From positions 79,618-143,617 of the forward strand of contig QANT01002270.1 in NCBI GenBank assembly GCA_003254885.1: a stretch of DNA of 64,000 nt. The letters are read 5' to 3'. Both the position numbers and the translations under genes were made by a program. Positions 1-10,850 of this stretch are shown piece by piece. Below the pieces are notes generated by a model that did not search any database, was not told the DNA's origin, and worked only from the letters and a program-made list of their open reading frames with translations. Within the stretch, counting starts at the first letter, position 1, and every line of letters begins with the position of its first letter. Source of the stretch: Purshia tridentata. Taxonomy: Eukaryota; Streptophyta; Magnoliopsida; Rosales; Rosaceae.

Positions 1-148
1 CTCTCTCTATCTCTCTCTACTACACTTAAACACACAAGGTCACAGTCTATTTGGTATTGACACCACTGGCCATTGTATCAAATTAATAATTTTTTTAGTT
101 ACTTGAGTATCTCAGAATCAAAGCGAACCACCCAAGTCTCGTTCAGAA

Positions 149-1831
149 ATGGAGAAAGAATTGGATATAATTAGCAACTTACCAAGTGTTGCTAAGGAAA
201 AAATTTTGTCAAGTTTGCCAATTAAGGAGACACTGAGAACTAGTGTTTTGTCAAGCAAGTGGAGGTACACCTGGGCTAGGCTTCCAGATCTTGTGTTTGA
301 TGGTCAGTGTTTATCCACTAACAACGCTGCAACCATAGCCAGAATTGTTGATCATGTACTCTTACTTCACATTGGCCCCAAAAGAAAGAATTGGATATAA
401 TTAGCAACTTACCAAGTGGTGTTAAGGAAAAAATTTTGTCAAGTTTGCCAATTGAGGAGACACTGAGAACAAGTGTTTTGTCAAGCAAGTGGAGGTACAC
501 CTGGGCTAGGCTTCCAGATCTTGTGTTTGATGGTCAGTGTCTCTCCACTAACGACGCTGCAACCATAGCCAGAATCATTGATCATGTACTCTTACTTCAC
601 ATTGGCCCCAAACACAAGTTCAAGTTTAGTCTTCCAGATCTTGTGTTTGATCATGATGATATTGATAAATGGATTCTTCATCTATCAAGAAACTTTATCA
701 AAGAGTTGATACTTGATATTTGGAAAGGGCCTTACTACAAGATGCCTTCTTGTTTGTTTTCTTGTCAAGATATTACTTATTTAGAGTTATATAGGTGTTT
801 GCTAAAACCTCCATCCACATTCAAAGGCTTCAGAAGTTTAAAAAGCCTTGATATTCAGCGTGTTACCTTGGCCGAAGATGTGTTTGAAATTCTGATTGGT
901 GGCAGTCTTCTGCTTGAGAAACTCATTGTGAAGAACTGTGATGGATTCACCCATCTCAAGATTGATGCACCAAATCTCCAATACAGTAGAGTTGAGGGTG
1001 ATTATGGGGATTTGAGTTTTGAGAATACTTTAAATCTTGCTGTTGTTTACATTGATTGGGATGTCAATGTGGACAAAATACAGGTTCCTGGCAGTTCTAG
1101 CAATTTGGTCAATTTTTTTGTTCCCCTGCTTCATATTCAAAGGCTCGGAATTCTGGGAAGCTTTTTAAAGGTAATTTATTTTGTGGTTCCACACTTTTAT
1201 CATTTACGTGAATTTGGGCATATTCATTGAGTCTCCTGTCTTCTGCATCCTTTCTGCTTCAGTATTTGGCTGTTGGTGCCTTTCCGGAAAAGCTGCATAA
1301 ACCATGTCTACATCTGAATTTTCTTTCTATACAAATTAGCTTCAATGTTTGGAATGAGGTTTTAACTGCTCTCTGCCTTCTTAGAAGCTCCCCAGCTCTA
1401 CAAGAACTAGAAATTTTGGTGAGTTGTACTCTATTCTATTCTTCTGTTTAATTAACAAGTTGAAACCAACTCTACTCAAGAAATTGTAGTTTAGAGTTTA
1501 GAGCTGTGTTTTATCATAATGCCTAGATTGTGATGCTATAGATCTTGTGTAGGCAGAGAAAGAGGATCAGGCTGTTGTGGGAGAAGTGAAATCTTGGTTA
1601 GATGACAACCAGAATTGCCCATTCACCCAACTGCAACGTGTGAAAATAACCGGCATCACTGGTGTCAAAACTGAACTAGATTTCATCAGATTTGTGCTTT
1701 TAAGTTCACCTGTGCTTGAGAAGATGACTATTAAGCCTGCTTCTGTGAATAACCCTATGGAACTTGCAAAAGAGTTGCTCCGGTTTGGGCGTGCCTCAGT
1801 GCATTCAGAGATAATTTACTTGGACCCATGA
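149..1831 (+). CDS. F-box/FBD/LRR-repeat protein (At1g13570-like)
   Basis: Probable substrate receptor of an SCF ubiquitin ligase. The model uses ATG 149 and exons 149-264, 495-1170, 1263-1418 and 1553-1831, giving 408 residues, a normal length for the family. The F-box lies near residues 5-50 (LPSVAKEKILSSLPI then SVLSSKW), followed by leucine-rich strands such as SLKSLDIQRV and LEKLIVKNCDGF, and a short FBD-like end (SWLDDNQNCPFTQLQRVKI). Introns 1171-1262 and 1419-1552 have GT-AG borders conserved in the neighbouring copy. A 230-bp tandem duplication covers the F-box. Read straight through, frame 149 stops at 400, and the downstream frame has no ATG before the F-box. Splicing 265-494 (AG|GT to AG) restores one frame exactly. 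If that splice is not used, the gene is broken. The coding remainder is otherwise intact, unlike its neighbour. Confidence 0.75.
161..610 (+). repeat. 230-bp direct tandem duplication inside the F-box exon
   Basis: Positions 161-380 and 391-610 are near-identical direct copies at an offset of 230 bp, with about ten scattered differences by eye. The offset is not a multiple of three, so it shifts the frame. Each copy contains GGAG|GTACAC (GT at 265 and 495), so the block from 265 to 494 begins with GT and ends with AG. Confidence 0.95.
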
Positions 1832-2089
1832 TCCATCAATGAATTTTGGCAGCTAGGATAAAGAGGACTTGCTAGCAGAAATGAATGTGGGTTTGTACCG
1901 TGTGGTACAAGTCTTAGATTAATGTCTCATTGACTCATACTGGAAGTACCCTTTAAATTATCTTTGTTGGTGACAAGTTTTTACTTTTCTTATTTCTTTT
2001 AATTCCAAATGTGAATTGGTTCATTGTCTCTCACACCAACTGTTTCCTATGTATACATTCACGTTTACATTGATCCAATTCCAGAAATC

Positions 2090-2225
2090 CAATTCACTAA
2101 CTATACAAATCTTCCATTTCTCTTATTAATTAACAGCATAACTTCTGCCTCTTGGATACAAATCTGCCTTCACATTCACATCATCTTGCTCAGAAGTACA
2201 AGCCCTCTCTTCATATTCAAGAAGT
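2090..2225 (-). pseudogene. Truncated 3' copy of the uncharacterised gene at 5174-5659
   Basis: On the minus strand this reads residues matching the C-terminus of the downstream gene (EERAC, then DVNVKADLYPRGRSYAVN). The 3' flank down to about 2014 also matches 5078 onward. Nothing of the N-terminal two thirds is present. It was evidently carried along when the F-box unit was duplicated, and the match stops sharply at about 2225. Confidence 0.85.
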
Positions 2226-3160
2226 CATAAATTGCATATGAAGCATGGCAACTCAGTAATATCGAAGTCTGTTGTCGCCGATTACATTGAGGCACATTGC
2301 TATGCTATGATAAACTTGGTTATGTTATGTTATCATTATACAAATTTCTTAGTTCAAACAATTTCTATACTAAATTTTGTTACTACATTTAGCAACAAAA
2401 TTTACCAATTGCTAAAATAGCATTTAGCAACCCCCCACATTGTAGCTCCTTTTTGACCAAACATTGCTATATTTGCAACAGCATTGTACGTGCTCTTAAG
2501 AATAAAGCGAAGACATAATGCATTGATTCGGTCTAATTAATAGATGGTCAACATTGCAATGTTTTCTAAACATTAAGTAAAGTTTTTCAAGGTTATGAGA
2601 ATTAGGGTGGAATGTGAAATTTCGCTAAAATTTTAAATTTCAGGCTGCAAACTGTAATTAACGAAAAATTAGGTTTTCATGCAATATGCATATACCTAAA
2701 TTATATTATATGCACAATTTGTTATCGCCGTTTTCGCCAATTGTGAGGCACTACTTGTTGTAGCCTCACCAAATTGTAATCAGCCCTAAATTGCTACAAT
2801 TCCTAACTTTCTAAATTTCGGATCCCAATTGACTCCTCTCTCACTCTCTCTTGCCTAGCTAGCAGCAAACCCTAATCGGCTCCTCTCGTGATATCAAATT
2901 GTGTGAACCAAGATGGTGAGTTCTTTTCCTCTAATTTCACGTAATTTTCATTATATAAATCGATTATATATATATATATTAGTTCTATTCCATTGATAAC
3001 GATGTAGCTGAGATATATAACTGCTGATTAATGAATTGTGTGAAATAATATTTGCTTTGTTTGTGGAATTAGGGAATATCCTATTTAATTATTTATGACC
3101 ATATGAAATTTGGCTACTAGTTGTGATCAGAGTAAAAACTTGAACTTTGTTTGCTTAATT
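2226..3160. other. Unique DNA between the two F-box repeat units; possible gene-start fragment
   Basis: No coding region is evident. This block has no counterpart in the other repeat unit, so it is either an insertion or the junction of the duplication. It contains repeated 'gctaaa/tttagc' words around 2390-2440 and 2620-2640 that suggest a decayed transposon. At 2855-2920 a leader-like tract (CAAACCCTAATC) runs into ATG|GTGAGT at 2913, the form of a first exon ending right after the start codon. No downstream exon was found. A transposon or captured-fragment origin is only a guess. Confidence 0.35.
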
Positions 3161-3340
3161 ACTATCTCTCACACTTACACATTCAAGCACACAAGTGACA
3201 AGGTCACAGTCTAGATATTATGGACACCAGATATATAGTACTGACCATTAATGTATTACATTAGTGATTTTTATTTATTTATTTTCCAAATCTGAGTATC
3301 TCAGCCTCAAAGAAAACCACCCAAGTTATCCAAGATGAAG

Positions 3341-4805
3341 ATGGAGTTGGATAAAATTAGCAACTTACCATGATGTTATAGAGAAAATTTTGTCACATTT
3401 GCCGATTAGGGAGGCGGTGAGGACAAGTGTTTTATCAAGCAAGTGGAGGCACAAATCGGCTATGCTTCCATATCTTGTGTTTGATTATCATTGTTCCTCG
3501 ACTCAAAAACATAAAACCATAGCGGACATTGTTGATCATATACTCTTAGGTCATATTGGTCCCATACACATGTTCAAGCTTTCTCATCCACAGGCTCGTC
3601 TAGATGACATTGATCGATGGATTCTTCATCTATCAAGAACCACTATCAAAGAGTTCACTCTGGATATTTGGAAAGACCCTTGCTACAAGATGCCTTCATG
3701 TTTCTTTTCTTGTCAAGATATGATTCATTTGGAGTTATTTAACTGTTTGCTGATCCCTCCCTCCACTTTCAAAGGCTTCAGGAGTTTGAAGAGTCTTCAT
3801 ATTGATAATGTTAGCTTAGCGCAAGATGTGTTTGAAAATCTAATTGTTTGCTGTCCCTTGCTTGAGATATTGAATTTGGTAAACTGTGATGGTTTCACCC
3901 ATCTTAAGATTGATGCACCAAGTCTACAAAGCGTTTACATCGAAGGTGTATGTGAGGATATTAATCTTGTTAATACCTTAAATCTTGCTCATGTTTACAT
4001 TGATTTGGACGTCATTGCTGACAAAAGACAGGTTCTTGAAAGTTGTGGCAATTTGATCAAGTTTTTTGATTGCCTGCCTCGTATTCAAAAGCTTAAAATT
4101 GAGAGTAACTTCTTAAAGGTAATGGATTCTGTGGCTTATATTTTCTTTTAATAATCATTTAATGTTTAACTGGTATTATTAAACATTGAGTCTGATGTTT
4201 GCTTCATACTTTCTGCTCCAGTATTTGGCTACTGGTGCCCTGCCGGGAAAGCTGCCTAAACCATGTCTATATCTCAATTTTCTTTCTATATACATACACT
4301 TTGATAATCTGGAGGAGATTTTAACTACAATTTGCCTTCTGAGAAGCTCGCCTGCTTTACAAAAACTAGAAATCAGGGTGAGTTTTATTCTATTTTTGAA
4401 TTCAAAAAATTCAAACCAATTCCACTATAGAATAGAATATGTATTGCATGTAGTTTAGAGATCTGTTTTGTCTGAAGTTCAACATTCTGATGCTATAGAC
4501 CTTGTGCAGGCATATCCAAAGATTCGAATGTATCAGCTCTTTCTGGGAGAAGTGAACTCTTGGTTAGATGACAATCAGAATTGCCCATTCACCCAACTGC
4601 GATTTGTGAAAATACTTGACATCACTGGTGTCGAAGCTGAACTAGAGTTCATCACTTTCTTGCTTTTGAGTTCACCTATGCTGGAGACGATGACTATTAA
4701 GCTGCGCATTGCAATATTTGTTACTCGGATAAGGACCTTCTAAAAATGTTGGTCCGGTTTAAGCGTGCCTCAGTGAATGCAGAGATAATCTACTTGGAAT
4801 CATGA
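3341..4805 (+). pseudogene. F-box/FBD/LRR-repeat pseudogene (tandem copy)
   Basis: Tandem paralogue of the gene at 149-1831 with the same exon plan: 3341-4118, 4222-4377 and 4510-4805, the middle exon being 156 nt in both. Two lesions are visible. After ATG 3341 and the residues MELDKISNLP, a 2-base loss relative to the paralogue makes TGA at 3371. Near 4702, a lost C in the Ile-Lys-Pro codons shifts the frame to a stop at 4741-4743, while the true C-terminus (RASVNAEIIYLES) continues in another frame to 4803-4805. It lacks the 230-bp duplication and has no intron at that place. The leader resembles that of the first copy from about 3165. A downstream start could give an F-box-truncated protein from within 3390-4118, but I consider it non-functional. 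Confidence 0.85.
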
Positions 4806-5173
4806 CTAATCAAGGAATTTTGGCAGTTAAGATAAGAGGACTTACTTTCTTTCAGAAGTGAATGTGGGTCTGGATTGTTGGTACATGTCTTTATCATGAT
4901 GTATGTCTATTTTTATAATTAACAATGTCCCATACTAGCTGTACCTCTTTTCTGGCACAAGTTTTGACCATTTTTATCAATGTTTACAAGTATTGATTAG
5001 CACTGAAGGAATTAAGTTTTCCCAAAAACAAATTGAAGGAATTAAAGAAATAAAAAATGGAGTGAATAGAGAGAAGAATTGGTTCAATGTCTTTCACACC
5101 AACTCTTTTTTTTGTGTACATTAATTTATACATCAATCCAAATCCAGAAATCCGATTCACTAACTTTACTAAT

Positions 5174-5659
5174 CTACCATTTTCTCGTATTAACAGCATA
5201 ACTTCTGCTTCTTGGATACAAATCTGCCTTCACATTCACATTATCTTCCCTAAATGAACAAGCCCTCTCCTCATCAATCCTTCCCATCTTCAACCCAACA
5301 CTATAACTCCTAATCCCCATCCCATTCATTGTGGGTTGTTGTCTAACAATTGGTCTTCCCTGTATATCTGAAGCTGCTGCATTCTCTTTCTCTGCATCAG
5401 TCCTCTTCGATGACACCGTTCTGAGAAGCTGCCCCAAGTCCTCATCGTCGCTGGAACTCAAAGAATTGACACTAAAACTCCTGGGCAATGGGACTTGTGC
5501 AGCAGTGTAACCACCAACACCACCACCACCATAACCCACCTTTCCAGCATAATCTTCCAAGCTTCTCATGTAAAAGTTCTTGGCCTTTGTTAAAGTCCTA
5601 ATGGGTGTAGAAATAAAGTTCATCAACTTTCTTTGCTTCTTTGCTTTGCTAGTCCTCAT
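5174..5659 (-). CDS. Uncharacterised plant protein, basic N-terminus (161 aa)
   Basis: Single exon with ATG at 5659, convergent with the F-box pseudogene. The N-terminus is very basic (MRTSKAKKQRKLMNF), followed by ISTPIRTLTKAKNFYMRSL, a Gly-rich stretch, a Ser/Asp-rich segment around SLSSSDDEDLG, and an Arg/Ser/Tyr-containing end (YPRSRSYAV). There is no signal peptide or membrane segment. The overall form, a basic start with a conserved F-Y-x-R-S-L-like element, recalls small plant proteins of unknown function, but I cannot name the family. The partial copy at 2090-2225 conserves its C-terminus. Confidence is in the gene being real, not in a function. Confidence 0.7.
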   Translation of the reverse strand: MRTSKAKKQRKLMNFISTPIRTLTKAKNFYMRSLEDYAGKVGYGGGGVGGYTAAQVPLPRSFSVNSLSSSDDEDLGQLLRTVSSKRTDAEKENAAASDIQGRPIVRQQPTMNGMGIRSYSVGLKMGRIDEERACSFREDNVNVKADLYPRSRSYAVNTRKW

Positions 5660-6620
5660 GGCCTTGCTACTGCTTAATTAATTTCTTGAAGACACTACTG
5701 ATATGGATGTGAAAATTGGAAAACTTTGGTATGTGAGAGCTAATGTTGAAGCATAATTAGTGGTGTCTGTGGGTATATAAAGGAGTTGGGGATTTGGGTT
5801 ATGGACTTATTTCTTGGAAGTAGCATTGGAGGCAGTCTAATTGGGATGGCTATCTGAGAGAAGAAAAATCATTAATAGTGGCGTGTGGACTATATATATC
5901 AAATTCAAATAGGACATGTGAAGGCTATAAATATATGTAAATTAATAGGACATGAAGTAATATAATTAATAGAGTGGACCAAAATAAAAACAATGTCACA
6001 ATAACGTATTATGGTGAGATGAACGTGGCCAAAGGAGTCGCTGACCCTTTTGTGGTGAGCTCCGAATTTGAGCGGGGCATAGTGTCATATATACAACTCT
6101 GAAAGTTGCTAATATTTTGTTATTGGCTTTTTTCACATATACCATTTAAATTACATGGGATGTGCTTCCGTAAACAGGACTTGTGAGTGTGGTACAAGTC
6201 TTCATGATATATGTCTCTTTGTATCTGAAAGATGTTTCATAATGTTGTGACAATTTTTTACCTTTGTTAACTTATCATCATTTCTTGTTCTCTTTACTTA
6301 CCAAAACTGACTCAGAACAAGTTATAAAAATGATTTATTAATCGAGTTTGCCTTAAGTGCATATATCAACGTGCTATTGCGCCCCACAATTTGGAGAGGT
6401 CTCAAATTTGGAACTCCCCTCTTCTGGATAATAAAACAGAATGTTATATTGTTATGTGTAGCCTTGACTGTATGAGATTACTATTTAACAACAATATGTG
6501 AATTGAAGTTACAATCATTAAGAAATGGTGAGTTAAAGTAATAAAACCAGAATTACAACCGCATTAGTAATTGTTAAGTATGTGGTAAAGCAAAGTAAAA
6601 TGGGAGAAGTAAATGGATAA
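5660..6620. other. Intergenic, no gene seen
   Basis: Upstream region of the minus-strand gene ending at 5659, then AT-rich DNA. A TATA-like TATATA (minus strand) lies near 5775. No coding region or clear repeat recognised. Confidence 0.6.
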
Positions 6621-6624
6621 TTCC

Positions 6625-6815
6625 CTTTTACTGCTCAAGATGTGGTATCTCTGGTTTTGCAGTGAATCTTGGTAGGGATGAGGTTCTTGCTGCAGAATTA
6701 TGGGGTCTTTATCATGGGATCTCTTTAGCTTAGTAGCTGGGATTTAGTCACATTCTTGTGAAGATGGGCTCTAATTGCGCTGTTGAATTATGGGGTCGTA
6801 TGGTGATCAGTTAGT
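6625..6815 (+). mobile_element. Decayed LINE (non-LTR retrotransposon) RNase H fragment
   Basis: In one plus-strand frame from about 6663 the translation runs VNLGRDEVLAAELWGLYHGI, then SLA, two stops, LGFSHILVKMGSNCAVEL. This is the pattern of the RNase H-like domain at the 3' end of plant LINE polyproteins, where AELWGL is followed by a G-x-x-x-V-x-x-D-S segment. Two TAG stops replace what were probably Trp/Ala codons, and the usual Asp is Gly (KMGSN). Nothing else of the element is recognisable on either side. It is a fossil and not mobile. Confidence 0.65.
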
Positions 6816-7076
6816 TAATTCCTTTTGGTTTTGTCAATAAATTTTAGAGTAGACCAACTATGAATATAAAATTCATGTAAGAAAACTTCTGAAATTCTGA
6901 ATGACAATGAACTTTTAGGAATTGGAGTACAAATTTTTTGAGTAACATGTCATAAAAAAGCAACAATGAAAATCACTGCGCTAGGTTGATTGGTGATCAA
7001 GTTTAGTGTGTGTCAAGTCTTCAAAAATTGAACAATCCGGGACTGAATTCTATACATACAGTTGGAGATTACCAAC

Positions 7077-7838
7077 TCATAAGTTGGCGATGTTATAAGA
7101 CATTGGGTATCGGCACAAGAGACATGAGTCATGAGGGGTCTCTAGCCACTTAACATTAATACAATCTTGATGATAAAAATGCAAGCAAGGCAAGCAGAGA
7201 AGAACTTGCTCACCAATATTACCATCAGATTCAGAGCCCTCCATACAAATAACACACGACTGATCTCCCTGCTCGGCTTCCAGACCATCATTATCAACTC
7301 TCATTCTCTCCAAACCCTCAACAGCCGATGTAGTTGCCGGAACAAACTCACCCTCATACGTTTCCATGGATTCCCTCGTAGTCTTAACCAAATCAATAAC
7401 TTGATCAATATCAAAAATGTGATTACCAAACTCCAAAGTGGTCACGTCTACTAGGGCAACAAGAATAGGCACATTTAGGGCTGCATATTCAGTCACCTTC
7501 TCATATAATCGCCCCAAAATCACTGGGCACACATGTTCTGGGACATGCAACAATTTAGAAAGAACATTATCCATTAACGTTGCGCAGGTGGTCGTATTCG
7601 ATAGAAGGCAGCGAGGGACAAGAAAAGCTTCTTCAGTTACAAGTTGTTCAAAAACTGTTTCTGCGACATCATCATCGTCATCTTCGGCGAGCTGAAACGT
7701 GTGTTGGATTCGGTTGAAGAGCTTAAAATTGATCGGAACGGCGTCGCATTGAAGCTGGGATTGGTCGACGTTGATGAAGGGTAAGGTTGCTGGAAACACA
7801 CCTACACGATAGGTTACTCTATAGGGTATGGATGACAT
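7077..7838 (-). CDS. RING-H2 finger protein, putative E3 ubiquitin ligase
   Basis: Single exon. I chose the ATG at 7838 (MSSIPYRVTYRVG, 253 aa). The same frame is open upstream to 7898, but a TATAAAT on the minus strand (7874-7880) lies in that extension, so it is likely promoter or leader. The C-terminal RING-H2 has Cys195, Cys198, Cys218, His220, His223, Cys226, Cys239 and Cys242, with Trp231 in the usual CI-x-x-x-W place. The N-terminal 190 residues have an acidic run (AEDDDDD, 51-57) and no membrane segment. RING-H2 domains recruit an E2 and transfer ubiquitin, but the substrate cannot be told. The long gap between the first two metal pairs is slightly unusual. Confidence 0.88.
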   Translation of the reverse strand: MSSIPYRVTYRVGVFPATLPFINVDQSQLQCDAVPINFKLFNRIQHTFQLAEDDDDDVAETVFEQLVTEEAFLVPRCLLSNTTTCATLMDNVLSKLLHVPEHVCPVILGRLYEKVTEYAALNVPILVALVDVTTLEFGNHIFDIDQVIDLVKTTRESMETYEGEFVPATTSAVEGLERMRVDNDGLEAEQGDQSCVICMEGSESDGNIGEQVLLCLPCLHFYHQDCINVKWLETPHDSCLLCRYPMSYNIANL

Positions 7839-10646
7839 GATCAAGTGATAACAAGCCAATGGGATGTGTATGTATTTATAATATAGGATAGACCACATAT
7901 ATATCCTAAACCGAGTAGGACTATGTACTTTAATTAATTAATTAATTTATCAAGATTTCTTTTTCTTTTTATTGTTAATTCTCTCCTTTTCCTTTTTAAA
8001 ATAGGAATGACATTTAAGATATATATATAAGGAATTTTCCGTAGCTCTGCTATGATTAAATCAAGTTATTTAAAATAACAATGATATTAGGATTTGATAT
8101 TAGACTAGTAGCTCTGCTATGATTCTTTTCTTAATCTTGTTCATGTTCTTTGTTATTCAATTCTAAATTCAATAAGTCCAGTGTGTTCATTTAGACTGTG
8201 ACTTTGTACCAAATTTTTACTTTCACAACCAGTAGTCAAATTTCATGTAGTCACATACAAAAGAAGCAGTTTGACATTCTGTTTTTACTACCAAAAATTA
8301 ATGCAAGCCTCAATACTCACACAATCTGTTTTTACTAACCCCAAATACACCCCTAAGTTTCTCACAACTATAAAAGTACCCCATAAACTATTTTGCTTCA
8401 AAATTTATGTTTTACCTCAATAATATTAAAAGAAAAAACTTAAAAAATAAAAAAGCCCATTATACCACCCCACCCAGCTCCAGCTCACCCTTCCCTTCTC
8501 TCTCTGCACAATTGCACTAGAAGTTAGTAAAACTATTAGGAAAAGTACAAGGTATACATGTTAGGATTGCTCAAAATTTGTCTTTTAATTGAAAAACTTC
8601 ATACATGTTAGTATAGAAGTGGACCGAAATTTAAATAAATGAGGTATTAGAACCACATTATTTCATCTGATGAATAAAATTTAATAAATAAATTGAGTGC
8701 ACATGACATTTATCTATTTATCTAATTAAGATTTTGAAGATTTCCCACGACTTCGGCGTGAAAATAACTGAGCATAAGTGATTACATTATTGCATCAATT
8801 TAATGATACATGTGTAATTGAATTCTGTGGGCTCATCGCTCATAAGTCGGTCTAATAATTAAAACAAGTGACTTCTTGGCCATGGAAATGACCGAAAAGT
8901 CTGCTCTTTAACTCTTTTATAATGATAAACCTAATCAAGACTGGGAAAGGTAGCATCTGTGGCCTCTTTTGAATAATATTAATGGAACAATATATTGACT
9001 TGTTGTGAAGCTGAAAAGGTTTGAAATGCCATTATGGGTTCAGTGTATATTCATTGACGGATCGTTCAAAGCATATTTGTGAGCTTTTCTCGATTGGAAG
9101 AAAGGGCGGGTGCCAGAGCAGATCCCTTGTAAGTTTTTTAGTACCCGTTTAGTATTAGACATGATCTTAATTATTGAACAATAAGTAGAAATAAATAGAT
9201 TAGATAAAAAAATCATAGTTTAATAGTTAAGATTTTTGCCTGATATCAAACAAGTATCGGTGAGTGCCATACTGCCATATTCATGGTCAGGACATTATTG
9301 CCAATCAATTTTCTAGTGAAGTGCACTTCTCACCTTGGATCTGTTTGTTTGTTTGCTTTGTTATTGGTTTTTTTTTTTTTTTATCATAGATCCACTCAAT
9401 CCGGCTATAGAATTGTTTTATATTTATTTTATAAACAAGTATTATAAAATGGATTGTGTTTAACGTGGTGGGTGGTGGGTGTTAGGTAATATGTCTCTTC
9501 TTTTTTTTTTTCTTCGTTTTTTTCAGTTAGGCAAGAGAGATGAATTTATTACATCAAGTCTCCAATGCAGGATAAAAAATGTTGAATTAATGTGAAGAGA
9601 AATGTTATAAAAACCACGTTTGTTATTACATATATACCATCACTTTAATAGATTATAGAGATGAGACTCACCAATAAAAGTGTATCATAATTCTATTAAT
9701 TTATACCCATGTTGGAACTATATGGAGAAAAACTTTAGTGCAATAAGAAAAAGTATGAGTTGGTATTCCCATCCAATAACATTTGTAGTTTTTAAGCCTT
9801 ATCACATAAAATTTTTTCTAATTTCAATAAAGGTTGTGTCTCTTGGAATGCCAGGTCATTATTTATCTATATTATAGGAAAGTTTCTAAAGATTAAAGCT
9901 CTTAAAAATCTTAAAACATTCACCTATCATAATTAATCTTGACTTATTTTTTCACATTCTTTCCTCACTTAAGTTAGCTCCAAAGCCTTAATTTGTTTCC
10001 TTGTGTTTTTGATAACTAGATTAACCGCTAAACTCACCTCATCTTTCATCGCTGAGCTAAAGCTCAGCAGGTACCAAATGATATTATATACTTCCACAAA
10101 ACATTATATATGCATCATTTATGTCACACTCAGTCAATGACTTCCTTCTCAGATGTAAAAGATAAACTATGCAAAGAAATTTTCTAAAAAAAGGTCTTTC
10201 AAATAAATGTTTGTACAACAATCATGCCCAAAAAAGGCTAATATGGACAATCAAATGCTACTGAAACAACAGTAAATTACACCATTTATAATCAATCATT
10301 CCAAATTGGTCAATCATCAAATATTCATCTTCCCCCATTTACTCCATACAACAAAAACAAAAACACAAACATTCCTACAAACCTTTAAAAAAAAACCCAT
10401 AAACTTCAAAAAATGTTCTTGCTTTGAAGGCAATTCAATCCGAAACGGTTCCAAAGCTTGACCCAAAACAAACACAGAATCGGCAGCCAAACAAAGACAA
10501 CAAGAAACAGAGAAACAGAGAAACAGAGACCGACCCATTTCATCAATCAACCTACCTAGCAAAGCTGTCTATCATCATGAGAGCCTAAGCCATTTATCAC
10601 ATGCTGGTAGATATACAGAAATGTGTATATATATGTATTGTATTCA
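7839..10646. other. Intergenic, AT-rich, no gene seen
   Basis: Promoter of the RING gene (minus strand) on the left and the probable 3' UTR of the small gene at 10647 on the right. Short oddities: GTAGCTCTGCTATGATT occurs at 8041 and again at about 8108, and a small perfect inverted repeat GCTGAGC/GCTCAGC sits near 10050. Open frames here (for example 9680-9877 and 10317-10562) show no domain or codon pattern and are taken as chance. Confidence 0.6.
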
Positions 10647-10850
10647 TTAAGAAATGGAACGCTTGCCAGGACGATCGGCGACCTTGAGGGTCTTGTCGAT
10701 GAGCTTGCGAGCCTTTTTGCTTCGGATCTCAACTCTGACGCTGGAGCTCTTGTCCATCTTTATGTACGGCTTCTTCGACTTCTTCTTACTCAAAGCTCGT
10801 ACCTTCGATTTGATCGACTCCACCAGGTTCTCCAACGTCTGGTTCGTCAT
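10647..10850 (-). CDS. Small basic protein, unknown function (67 aa)
   Basis: Single exon, ATG at 10850, stop at 10647. The protein is Lys/Arg/Ser-rich, with KKKSKKPYIKMDKSSSVRVE around residues 22-41 and KLIDKTLKVADRPGKRSIS at the end. No signal peptide or membrane segment. The basic and acidic charges are regularly spaced and the lysines cluster, which argues for a real product. The ATG is preceded by TTAATTAA repeats and the minus-strand upstream has a long TATATATA (10901-10916) at promoter distance. I do not recognise the family; a nucleic-acid-binding role would be a guess from charge alone. Confidence 0.6.
   Translation of the reverse strand: MTNQTLENLVESIKSKVRALSKKKSKKPYIKMDKSSSVRVEIRSKKARKLIDKTLKVADRPGKRSIS

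Noticed and set aside
10317-10562. 81-codon minus-strand open frame below the small basic gene
   Set aside because: It lies where that gene's 3' UTR is expected, has no domain, and its hydrophobic run reflects A-rich sequence on the other strand.
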